This document shows, piece after piece, positions 54,200 through 64,000 of a stretch of 64,000 bases of DNA. A program made the translations under genes and the position numbers. Each line of letters opens with the position of its first letter. The stretch's first letter is position 1. Source of the DNA: Branchinecta lynchi (Eukaryota; Arthropoda; Branchiopoda; Anostraca; Branchinectidae); the NCBI GenBank assembly GCA_023053575.1, contig JAKZAP010000014.1, positions 21,912,938 through 21,976,937 on the forward strand, read 5' to 3'. Under the pieces are notes generated by a model. That model saw only the letters and a list, made by a program, of their open reading frames with translations. It had not been told where the DNA came from and did not search any database.

Positions 54200-57100
54200 A
54201 ACCGAAGGTAAAAAAAAAAAATAATTGTTGAGAGAGAAGTCCCCCAGTCTCGTTTTAATTTTCCTCATCTGCTTTCTTTGAATGCTGAAAGCCTGAACGC
54301 TGATGAGATGAGTGAATTAGAAGGATACATCAAAGTTACGGAAGCTGATATTATTGCGGTTACAGAAGTTCACAAGCAAAATATAGACCATCTAAAAATT
54401 ACAGGTTATAAACAGTTTGTTAAATGGAGGAATGATGACCACCCTTTGGGTAAAAAGGGAGGCGGAGTTGCGTGTTTTGTTCGAGAGCAGCTACCGATGG
54501 GCCCTTGCAAATCCCTCATATTGAAACCCATGATGAAATAATGTGGTTTCTGGTCCAGCCTTAAAAGCTTCCAAGGTCGATAAATGGAATAGCTATAGGT
54601 GTATTTTACTATTCGCCCAGTCTTACGAGTTCTGAGAAAAAGCGATTTGCAGAAAAGCTAGAGTTATGTGCTGACTTCATAACTTGTAATTACCCAAATG
54701 TTGGAATTCATTTGACCGGGGACAATAACGATTTAAAAATTGAGTATCTTATTAAAAATCACGGGTTAAAACAAGTTGTTAAGTTTGCGACAACAAAGGT
54801 CAATACAAATCTTGATGTGATATGCACAAGTTTCTCTGAATATTATGATGAACCGCAAGATCTTCCCCTACTTGGCGGAAGTATTACATGTTAAAGTGGT
54901 CCCCTCTACCGTCGTATAAAATTAAATATTTAATCGAATATGTGACTTATCGACCTCTCTCAGACAGAGGTCTTTTTGGTTTTGGTAATTGGGTTTCTTC
55001 GGAGACCTGGACTGAATCAATGAACGCCACTTCAAGTGATGAAAAAGCAAGTATCCTGCAGGAAAAACTACGACAAAAATATGAAGAATTTTTTTCTGAA
55101 AAAACGTTGTTGCAACACTGACCGTCCTTTCATCACGCACAAAATCAAAGATCTAATCCGTTACAATATACAACTTCTGAGGAATGGTAAAAGAGAAAAA
55201 GCTAATAAACTCAGAAACAAAATTCGAAAGATGACTAGAAAGGTTGCCTCTGAACAAATGAACAAATTCATTGTTTATTCGAATCAAATAGTAGTAAATG
55301 GTACACAAAAATTAAGCGAATGTGTGGGAAAACACCTTCTGTTGTTGATTTTAATCTTGATGCTGATGACGTAACCGGCGCAAATCAGTTAAATTGCCAC
55401 CTTGCCAAAACTGTCCAATCAGTATCTCCACTGGATGGAAATGAAACTGCAGAATTTTCGACAGAAGAAAGTAATGTTAAGCTTGTTAGCGAAGATCAAG
55501 TTTGTTCTAAATTCAAAAAGCTGAAAAGAAGAAGCATAACACTATTGATATCCCTATCCAGTTAGTTAAAGCGTTTCCCACTGTAAAACCTTTGACAAAT
55601 ATATTTAATAGTATTTCTAGTATTTTAGAATACCCGCGAGTTTGGAAAACAGGGTACACACACCAATAGCAAAGAAAGATACGGCAAGATTATTTTAAAT
55701 TTTGACTTGAAACTTTTTCCCTAGAATGTTGTAAAGGGAAAACGTTTCAAGGATTGTTGGGAAATTTGGGTTGTGGGAGGTGGATCTGTGTCCGTTTTAT
55801 GCGTGTGGAATGATGGGGTTAGGCACTGCAGAATAAAGTTAGTGTATTTGGGGAAGTTGAATGCCACCGTGTTAGAGGTGCCCTAGAGGAGGAAGGGCAC
55901 CTCTTTAGCGGGCAGAGCGGGGGTTTGATTGGGATTATTGAAAGTTGTTGTAAAATTTGTGCCCTGGATCTTTGATAGGTAGTGTGAGTGGTAGCGAGTG
56001 AGAGTGAAATGAGGGTTTTTGTGGTAGTGTTTTGGAAGAGTTCAAGATGAGTATTGTGATGAATGATGGGTATGTGTGAATGATGATTGGGCGAAAAAGT
56101 AAGTGTTAAGTTTTGTTTAGTAGGAATTAAAAATATTTGAAGGATAAATTTACAATAAGTTTATATTTCATATTTAGTTATTAGGAGGAAGAACAGTAAA
56201 TGCAATACGGGTTTTAATTTTAAAAGTTAGGTGACGTAAATAGTTTAAAAGTGGGTAAAAATAAATTAAAATTAACGTCACTGAGGGATGGAGGAGTAGC
56301 CAGAAAAAGTACGGAACATGGTTTTCATTGCTTTATATAAATAATATAAAAATAAGTTGGATTAGAAAAGATGCTACGGAAAAAAAAAGGAAAAAAAAAA
56401 GAAAGATACTTAGTTGGATTTTGACGGTGTAAGGCCAATCACGCTAACTCCATTATTCAATAAAAATATACGAAAGTTTTGTTGCTGATAGGCTTAAAGT
56501 AGAAATGGAACCATTGCTAGATCATCGACAGTATGGAAACCGAAAATGTCGTCAACTTCACATTATCTAACCAGTCTTCTCCATTTTATTTTTAAGCATG
56601 TTGATGAGCCCGGTAAATGGTTGAATTTGATAGCAATTGGTTTTAAAAAAGGTTTTGACCACAACATTTTAATTTCTAAGCTCTATCATTTTTTAACGTT
56701 AATACCAGAGTAATAAAAATAATTCAAAGTTTTTTAACAGGTAGATCCCAGATTTTAAAGTATCGGAACGTTTACTCTGAACCAGAAGCGGTACTTTGTG
56801 GTGTGCCCCAGGGTACTATCTTAGGCCCAATTTTATGTTTAGTTATGATTAATGATAGATGATGATTTTGAAAATCGTTGGAAGTATGTCGATGATCTTA
56901 CAATTGTTGAAGTTTGTTGTAGAGAGGATTCGAGTCAAGTTCAAGATATTGTGAGTAAAGTAAAAAATGCAAGCTTTGAAATCAAATATGACTATGAATG
57001 ATAGTAAATCGTGGACTATGACAATTTCTTTCTTTAAATCTTTCAAACCTATTTGTCTACCTGAAATTTCAGATTCCCTGAGAGTGGAAAAAATTAAACT

Positions 57101-57677
57101 CCTAGGGATAATCTTAACTCAAGATTTAAAATGGTAAGCACAGACGACCAGCATGATAAAGCGAGGGAATACCGGACTTCAGATTCTTAAGCTCATGTCC
57201 AGGCATGGGGCCCCCACGAAACACTTGTTCCGGATATACATTTCATTTATCCGACCAAATTTAGAATACGGAGCCGATGTTTGGCATTTTGGCCTCACGG
57301 TCGAACAGACCACCAGAATTGAGAAGATTCAAAAAAGAGCTCTACTCATAGCGTCAAAGGTGGCCGAGAAGTCCTATGAAGAGTTACTACATAAATTCGA
57401 AATCACCTCCTTACATGAACGAAGGCTGAAACTCTGCATGGAGTTTGGTGTCAAATCTCTGAATCCCCCGATCCATAAAAATATTTTCCCTTCTGAAAAG
57501 CTGTCAAAAAGGCTCCCTCGCAAGGTAGCTACTACGGTTGAAAAGATACAGCCAATTAAATGTGCCCACCAGAGCTTTGCAAAGAGCTTTGTCTCTTCAT
57601 TTTTAAAGATGTTTATTTATATCCATGACTATACCGAACAAATTTGGCGTGAGCCACGATCAGTTTTTGGCGAATAA
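54200..57677 (+). pseudogene. ORF2 endonuclease/reverse transcriptase remains
   Basis: Endonuclease pieces: LLSLNAESLN, IIAVTEVHK, GGGVACFVREQL and TGDNNDLKI, each near the family consensus. Reverse transcriptase pieces: PIAKKD, RPITLTPLF, MEPLLDHRQYGN, GFKKGFDHNIL (motif A, decayed), CGVPQGTILGPI and KYVDDLTIVE (motif C). The C-terminal frame 57153-57677 (174 codons) is open: YISFIRPNLEYGADVWHF and IEKIQKRALLIAS. Many stops and frameshifts; inactive. YVDDLT parallels FADDLT of the intact element at 12584. Confidence 0.75.
55683..56397 (+). mobile_element. Retroposon inserted in the ORF2 remains, 12-base target duplication
   Basis: AAAGAAAGATAC occurs at 55671-55682 and again at 56398-56409. 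Joining the flanks restores PIAKKDT followed in frame by LDFDGVRPITLTP after one stop. The insert ends in an A-rich tract. It contains GAGGTGCCCTAGAGG / GGAAGGGCACCTC (also at about 63800) and a GTGACGT/ACGTCAC stem shared with 1200-1440 and 24060-24300, so it is a 5'-truncated copy of the family whose coding end is at 63001. Confidence 0.8.
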
Positions 57678-59407
57678 AAAGATTTATCTACCATCTACAA
57701 TCTAGAGCCAAGTACGGGACATCCAGATATTATCGAGTGCCGTTTGGTGGACAAAACTGACACAGGAAGTTCGAAATCCTCGAACGAAAACAGGACAAAG
57801 CGACGAGGAACGTAGAGTGGATAAGTGATAACTTAAAGGCAAGCCTTTAGAATGTTTTGCACTTCGTCATTTATTTTTGCTATTCTGTGCAATTCGTTGT
57901 TTGTTTGAATATTCCTTCAGCCCACGCTGACTGCGAATCATATTTGATAGTGCAAAACGGATACGTCAGCTGAATCTTATTAGAGCTATGTTGCAGCCCT
58001 TCTTGGCGAGCATCATCTTCAGGCTCAACGCCGCGGCTTTGATGAAATCACAAAAAGCAATTTCGCCTACACTACTGAATCTGTTGCAGACACTCTTTCT
58101 GTGGGATACTGTTTAAGAAGATAGGCAATTTGTTCCTTCCTCCATTATGCCGCTATTCAGGAAAAGCGAATCGGTCAGCCATAGGCTCACTGTGTCCTGC
58201 GATCCTAAGTCTTACCAGTCTTTTACGATCCTAGCTAATTCAAATACAGTCTAGTGTGGTAGGTGTTACGGTGGTGCCATCTGCACCCCGCACTGCTCAC
58301 TTGTGCCGCCAATCCTTTTCCGTTCAGTATCTTTAATCTTCTATACTGTCGTGATTCTGTATTATTTTGTTAACTCATGTCCACGACTCATCCGCCGGGG
58401 ATGAGGCATCTTCTTCCGCACTTCTTTTCTGGGCCTCGACCGGAAACAACCCTTTTACCTAAAGATTGTTTATTTTGTAAGTACATTTCATACCAGACAA
58501 TAAAACCTTTTGTTTATTTATGGACCTTAGGTCACTGTTATAGTCTTGTTTAAAGCTCCTTAGAGTGGGCTGGCCTGTAAGGCCTAGTGTATGATGGGTG
58601 GCTTACAGTCTATTGTGGTTCGGTAAGCAAACCTTACTGTGAATCGATCGGGGGAATCCACAATGAACCCGTGAAGTCTGCACGTGTAGTAGGCCACCAG
58701 ACGCGACCTAGGCTGTCCTGACTCCGATGACTGTATCTATGAACATTTACAATCTATTTCCGGCCTACTACACCCCTCGCCATAACATTAGGTTGAGAGT
58801 GCTTCTTCACATACAAATACAGTTGTCGTAGTACAGGGTAGGGTGGAAGGGTAGCGCTCTTTATCACATTTTCTGGACCCTGGGTCCAAGTCTGTTTCAC
58901 GCAGACACACTTTCTTTCTTTTTTTAACCACTTTACTTCCGGACCCTTTTTTTTGTTTAACTAAAACGGAGTTCCAATTTTAGCTACGCAAAGCATTGAT
59001 CATAATAAAAATACTATTAAATAAACACTTTAAATAAAAGGTCTTTTGTCCCAATCGGTTCAAGAATCTCTAGCTCGGGTTCTATAAAAACAAAGGAGAG
59101 CACTTATTGAAGTTCTCCAATTAAGACTGCATCAAGCAAGCATCTTTTATTTACCTCCTACCTCCCCCCATTGTAAGAATTCTACTCGGCTTCAAAGTTA
59201 CAAAACCATCCCTGACAATAAGATTCAAAACAGTACGCGTCATTGTCCTCTTTGTAATGAAATAGGTAGCAACTGGAAGCAACGTTTGGATTCTAGCTAG
59301 TTTGATCTAAAGTATTTACTTAATCTATTAAAACGGCCAGCTTGAGCCACACTAAACAACTAACAATAAATATTAACAACTAACAATGGGGGTGGGCAAA
59401 AGTATAA
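57678..59407. other. Mostly unassigned
   Basis: A plus frame around 59110-59280 contains RLHQASIFYLPPTSPH and RHCPLCNEIG, which could be a zinc-knuckle scrap of another retroelement. T runs are at about 58917 and 58948. Otherwise nothing recognised. Confidence 0.35.
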
Positions 59408-60740
59408 CAAGAGCTGGAAGCTCATATGGCACTTGCAAGGCCGGGTCAGATGGAAGTGATGGTCAAAAGTATTTTTTTTCACCTTCGGTTAAGATGCGCC
59501 AAACTTGCAAGGCTGGTTCAGAGAACGGAAGTGATGGTCAAAAGTTTTTTCTTCACTTTTCGGTTAAGAGGCGCACTTTAAGGGTGCTTAAAATAATCTC
59601 TAAGCAAAATCCTTGAGGCAAAAAGGACCATGGCTCATGGCGATCGTGGAAAAGTAAATTTTGTGGTTAAGAGGAGTTCTTTAAGGGATGGTTGGATAGG
59701 AGAAGTGACGATGTTTAACCCAATGATCTCAAGTTTCTAGGCTCCAGCAAAGGTTTGATCGTCCTAGCATATCTGGAAGTACATTAACTCACGATAACCG
59801 TAATTCTGGACACCCCACCTACAGCTCCCCCCCCCCCTCGGTACTCGAATCCGGTCATATTCTGTCACTGATGCACCTAGGACATGTGACTGTACTTCCC
59901 ACCAAGTTTCATCGTGATCGCTCCACTCTCTGCGTGTCACAAGATTTCCGGTTCTCCCCTCCGACCCCCCCCCCCCCCCAGTTCATCGGGTCCGGCCCGG
60001 ACTTGAAACGGGACATCTGAGACATAAGGTCTTTGAAGGTATCAAGTTTCATTAAGATCCGATGACCCGTTCGAAAGTTATGCATGCCACTAATTTCCGG
60101 ATTCCGCCGTCTCCCCCTCTCCCCTGGCCCCATGATGGTCGGATCAGACGAGTGACTCTTTCCAAGTTAATCTTGTCGGATCCCTGATATTCCTACCAAG
60201 ATATATCGTCCCAGCCCACCTGGAAGTACATTAACTACGGATCTCCCGAATTCCGGAATCCCCCTCCAACCCCCCCCCTCACAGTGTCCGAATCTGATCC
60301 ATTTCTAACAGTTATGTATCTAGAGCTTGTGCTTGTTCTTCCTACCAAGTTTCATCCCGATCGCTCCACTCTGAGAGTTTCACACGATTTCCAGTTCCGT
60401 CTTCCGACCCCCCCCCCCCCCCCCCAGATTCATCAGATCAGGTCCGGACTTGAAATGAGACACGACGTCTTTCCAGGTATCAAGTTTGATCAAGACCCGA
60501 TTACCTATTTGAAAGTTATTCATGCCCATATTTTCTGGATTCCGCCTACTCCCTCTCCCCCCACGAAGGTCGGATCGGGCAAGTGACTATTTCCAAGTTA
60601 CTTTGATCGGGTCCCCAATATGCCTGCCAAGTTTCATCGTCCTAGGACATCTGGAAGTATCCTAACTCGCAAACACCGGACTGACCGACCGACGAAAAAG
60701 TGATCGGTATATGGCACTTGGCCGGAAGGCAAGTGCCATA
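59408..60740 (+). mobile_element. TATGGCACTTGC-family repeat element, copy 2 (complete)
   Basis: The left end is AACAAGAGCTGGAAGCTCAT followed by ATGGCACTTGCAAGG. The right end is CCGACCGACGAAAAAGTG, then TATATGGCACTTGGCC and GGCAAGTGCCATA, a hairpin. Inside, ~370-base modules repeat CCAAGTTTCATC, GATCGCTCCACTCT, C runs (about 59965, 60410), GACATCTGAGACA and TTCCAAGTTA. About 1.33 kb, non-coding. Confidence 0.75.
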
Positions 60741-61810
60741 AAAACAATAATCTACCCAACATCAAATGCTGAATACAGCTCACGGTTCTATGCCATCCAC
60801 ACAGGTAACTATAGCCGCATGTTCGGACCCGAGAGAATCACAAGGAGTGGATTGCTAGATCGAAGGATCCGGGTCTGTAGAGAGAAGTCTACGCCTGAGT
60901 TCCCCAAAAGAAGGAAGACCCTCACCAACAAACATCCCGGAAGCACTACAGTTGGAAGTTAGACCATATAGCCACCGGAATGAATTGTTATAAAGAACCC
61001 TCCCGCATTTCACAGATGTAGAGTGGGTTAGTGACAAACAATGCAGTGGAGTACAGTAAGCCCTGAAAAGGAAAGTCTTAACTGAAGAATCACAACTATG
61101 GAACTTTCTAATAAGGATATTAGCTTCAGTTCATTGTTTATAAACTGAAGTTCCCTGCTATTCCTGAGACAAAAAACAAAAATAAAATATAAGAGATATA
61201 AGGATGATACTGAGAGCGTATTTGTATCTTTATTTATGTATAGTGAATTAGCTATTCAATTATTCATTCATTCATCCATAGCACGATCTGCTGGGTACAC
61301 ATTCCGTTGTTGCTCATCGAAAAGACAAACAGTTCAAAGTGGATTCTGGATTAAAATCTACACAGAATACCAAGAACTTATGAGTACCGCACTTGTAAGT
61401 GGTTGCTAATAGAATCCTCTTCCCTAGCATACATCCCTAGCAGGAAGACAGCTTGCAGTAGAACACATCAGGCCACAGGAAAATCTTTTACCTCTGGTTT
61501 ACACTCCTGCGACATAAATAGTTAAGAAGATCAGATAAATGTGGAATATTTTTTGGAATTTTATTTAACGTGAATACTTCAATATTATTATTAGTGAATG
61601 AGGGTTGGGTTGGGTAGGGGGGGGGGCTGATTAAAAGTTGTGCACTCCCGCACAGGACACGGTTGTGCCCTTCTTGGGAGCGTTCTGTTTGTTGTTTTGT
61701 TTAAGGAATGTTGAAATTAAAATGAACTGAATTGATCATTTTACACAATTTCGCAAACATTTGCACTGGTCCAACAAGCCGCAGCCGTTTTTATGGGACA
61801 GAAAAGAAAA
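60741..61810. other. Unassigned; one protein-like frame
   Basis: Plus frame 60711-60962 reads YSSRFYAIHTGNYSRMF and FPKRRKTLTNKHPG, possibly part of a transposase, but no family is recognised. A G run lies at about 61617. Confidence 0.3.
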
Positions 61811-61945
61811 ACAAACAAGAGCTCGAAGCTCATATGGCACTTGCAAGGATGGGCCAGCAGAGGCGTCATTTCGCGAAAATCAAGGGGGTGGCAGTGATAT
61901 CCTTCTGGGCCCCCCTTGCCATTTTCATGTTCGGAACTACATAGG
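61811..61945 (+). repeat. TATGGCACTTGC-family repeat, left-end fragment
   Basis: ACAAGAGCTCGAAGCTCATA and TGGCACTTGCAAGGATGGGC match the left end at 59408, then AGAGGCGTCATTT (compare the CAGAGGCGT elements) takes over. Truncated. Confidence 0.5.
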
Positions 61946-62092
61946 TAAGACCAGAAATACAGAAGTGGCTAAAAACATGCATAAGGTATGTTTTACAAGA
62001 CTATTTTATCCATAAACTTTTATTTAACTTTTACTTTTTGTATTCAAGCAGTGTACTCTGTTTCGGAATCGCTCCTCCTCATGGCTCCATGG

Positions 62093-63000
62093 TCAGGCGG
62101 CAGGCTTTATAACGGTGATCTGGAAAGAAAGAAACAGCAGAACAAATCGTGGTAATAGGGGGAAACGCCTGGGTTTCATTTTGGCAAAGTTGTCAACCAG
62201 AGTTTCGAAGTTTAAACTCTTTACCAAAGACTTTTCTGAAAAGATCAGAAGAAGGTGGCTAAGCCGATCATTCCCCACGCTTATCCGGAGGTATGTCTTG
62301 ACGATCTTCAGCACAAAGAAACGCTCGTTTCTGGCTGTAGTGACGGGAAGAGTTATCACGATTTCCAGGATCTTCAGTAACTCAGAATACGCAACCGAGA
62401 GATCCTTCAGCTTAAAGTAAGCTGAAAGAGATCTTTCGGTTTGTCGGGCGTCTCGGCGAGGAACCATTTTGCAACAGACGCTTGACAATTCAGAAGTATT
62501 TCGTCTAATCCAAGACCCCCAAAGGGAGAAGAAATTTGAAATACCATATCGGAGTCCATAAAACGAGGAGACTCAATGTCAAGGGTTGTGATCGCTTCCA
62601 AAAGGGGCAAATTGTTTGAAAACCGGTTTTCAAACTCTGTGATGTACCGATCAAAAAGTCCGTAATATTCCTTTCTAATTTTCTCCTCGAAAGAAATAGT
62701 ACGGTCGGCGCTATCGATGAAGTTCTTGCCCAGGGCTGATGTGGTCAGAAAGCCTTTGAGGCGAGAGGCTATTTTCTGTGCTCGCTTGGGTCTGTCTTAA
62801 GAGGCAGCCCCACTGCTGGTTAGGAAGGCTTCATCTTGCTCGACTTCAATGCCCAGATTCACAGCGAACACTCGAGACTTCTCAAAGAGAGAGCGAAGAG
62901 ATTGTTCTTTGCGCATATCACGGAGCTCGTTTAAAGTGGTTCTAATCAAAGAACACGCCTGCAGACAAGATTGCAGGGATATAATTTTTCTGCAGTTCAT
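62093..63000 (-). pseudogene. hAT-type transposase, C-terminal half, broken
   Basis: On the minus strand the frame from 63000 reads SCLQACSLIRTTLNELRDMR and FEKSRVFAVNLGIEVEQDE. It passes one TAA (about 62800), then RPKRAQKIASRLKGFL, EEKIRKEYYGLFDRYI and LLEAITTLDIESPRF. After a frameshift near 62450 it gives LPVTTARNERFFVLKIVKTY and LRISVGNDRLSHLLLI. The last part is the hAT dimerisation domain (ITLPVSTAxxERSFSxLKxIKTYLR...ERLSxLxLL); the domesticated ZMYM1-like/DUF4371 branch looks closest. The catalytic N-terminal half and BED finger are missing. A dead copy. Confidence 0.75.
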
Positions 63001-64000
63001 GGAATTCTCCCATATAAAGATCGTTTAAATATAAGGTCAGAAAGCCCCTTGTGGCATCTGTGTGGAAAAACGGTTAGTGGCGGTATAACGCATGAACTAA
63101 TCGAATGTCGTGAGAACGGAGAGATTTTTTTGAGGATTTGTTAGGTATTTGGGCGAGACAATCTGAATGCAGCGAGTGTCGAGGACAAAAAGAAAATTGT
63201 GAAGTTATGTTTTGAAGTGGAAGACAAACTTAAAAAACTAGCTATGTGTTTTTGGTTATTTGCGCATGTGTGTATGTGTGGAAAAGACGAAGAAAAGGAG
63301 GGAGAGTAAAAGTTAGCCAGTTTGAGGCGTGGTTGAAAGGGGTGGTAAAAGTGAACTCGCAGTGTGCGAAGTGTTCGAGAACGGTTGATTGCGAGTCGCT
63401 GGAGAATTGAAATTTGAACAATCAAATTTAAATTTAACTATATTTGAAAATAATTGTAAATATGGTAATATAATTTTAATGAGAAAGTAGTAATATTTTG
63501 GTTTTAAATTTTGTTTTTGTTTTGTTTTTTAACGAAAAGCATTCAAAGTTGTATTGTGGGTTTGTTTTTTAGAAAAATGAAATGGTATTTAAATTGGTGT
63601 GTGGGATGACTTCACGGTGTTCTATTACCATTGTTTTGTTTCTTGTAATAATAGAGCACATTGCAGTCATTTTGTCTTTTTAGGGGATAATTTAAATAGA
63701 ATTTTTTATTTAGTGTAAAGTTTCAAAGTTGGGAGGTTGGTGTGTTTGTTTTTTTATTGTAAAGGAATTCGAGTCTTGTTTTCGTCTTTGATGTAGTTGT
63801 TTTTGCCACCACAGTAGACGTGCCCTATGGCGGAAGGGCACCTCTATACGTGGGTTGTGCTCTTAGGTTTTGTTTTTTGTTCGGTTAGTGTGTGTTCGAC
63901 TCGTTTTTATGTTATAATAATCATTTTGAATGCTTTTCATTGATTTTGATTTTTAATAGTTTTTTTTTATTGTAAAAAGTAAAGGTGAAAATATTAAGGT
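63001..64000 (+). mobile_element. Non-LTR retrotransposon zinc-knuckle end and 3' untranslated region
   Basis: The frame from 63001 reads PYKDRLNIRSESPLWHLCGK then TVSGGITHELIECREN. The residue pattern C-x10-H-x4-C resembles the LCGxxxxxxxHxxxEC element found after the reverse transcriptase in some non-LTR proteins. After an in-frame stop it continues DNLNAASVEDKKKIVKLCFE and EVEDKLKKL. The following 700 bases are AT-rich; ACGTGCCCTATGGCGG and GAAGGGCACCTCTA near 63820 match the insert at 55683-56397. It continues past the window. Confidence 0.6.

Larger units (their letters stand above)
52537..57677 (+). mobile_element. Decayed CR1-like non-LTR retrotransposon with zinc-finger ORF1
   Basis: The order is ORF1 (PHD-like finger, then CCCH fingers), endonuclease, reverse transcriptase and C-terminal region, as in CR1-superfamily elements. 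ORF1 is largely open, ORF2 is broken in many places, and a 715-base retroposon interrupts the reverse transcriptase. The 3' boundary after 57677 is not clear and no tail was recognised. Confidence 0.8.

Overview
The window looks like non-coding-rich DNA of an invertebrate animal, most likely a protostome and perhaps a lophotrochozoan. The basis is one recognisable host gene: four exons on the minus strand of a nicotinic acetylcholine receptor alpha-type subunit, whose ligand-binding-domain sequence resembles protostome alpha subunits. In transcript order the exons are 50151-50012, 42786-42632, 36830-36650 and 23506-23368. Each has consensus splice sites and the reading frame joins across all four. 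The signal-peptide exon was not found upstream, and the transmembrane exons were not found between 23367 and 1, so the gene probably runs off the left edge.

Nearly everything else is transposable-element sequence lying in or around introns of 7.2, 5.8, 13.1 and more than 23 kb. The best preserved element is a CR1-like non-LTR retrotransposon (12138-15397, plus) with an unbroken 890-codon endonuclease/reverse-transcriptase frame and a (GATTCT)n tail. It is inserted in an older repeat. A second, decayed non-LTR element (52537-57677, plus) keeps a first ORF with a PHD-like finger followed by several CCCH fingers. It is split by a retroposon with a 12-base target duplication. At least six further 5'-truncated non-LTR copies and a broken hAT transposase (62093-63000, minus) are present.

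Small non-autonomous elements make up the rest. They include about eight copies of a ~0.8-1 kb element with palindromic GGATCCC ends and internal ~137-base subrepeats; two copies of a 2.6-3.1 kb element with hairpin termini and a 147-base array that reads in frame; TTAA-flanked elements resembling piggyBac MITEs; C-tract-containing elements with CAGAGGCGT ends; long foldbacks; and several nested insertions. Two of these lie within 20 bases of nAChR splice donors.

Layout: 1-11 kb MITEs and repeat elements; 11-16 kb the intact non-LTR element in its host repeat; 16-23 kb repeats with a three-level nested insertion; 23-50 kb the nAChR gene with repeat-filled introns; 50-58 kb a rearranged tRNA-like sequence and the decayed non-LTR element; 58-64 kb further repeats, hAT remains and another non-LTR 3' end. 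There is one 100-base assembly gap (2673-2772). No rRNA, CRISPR or bacterial-type gene is seen. All family assignments come from reading motifs by eye, without database searches.
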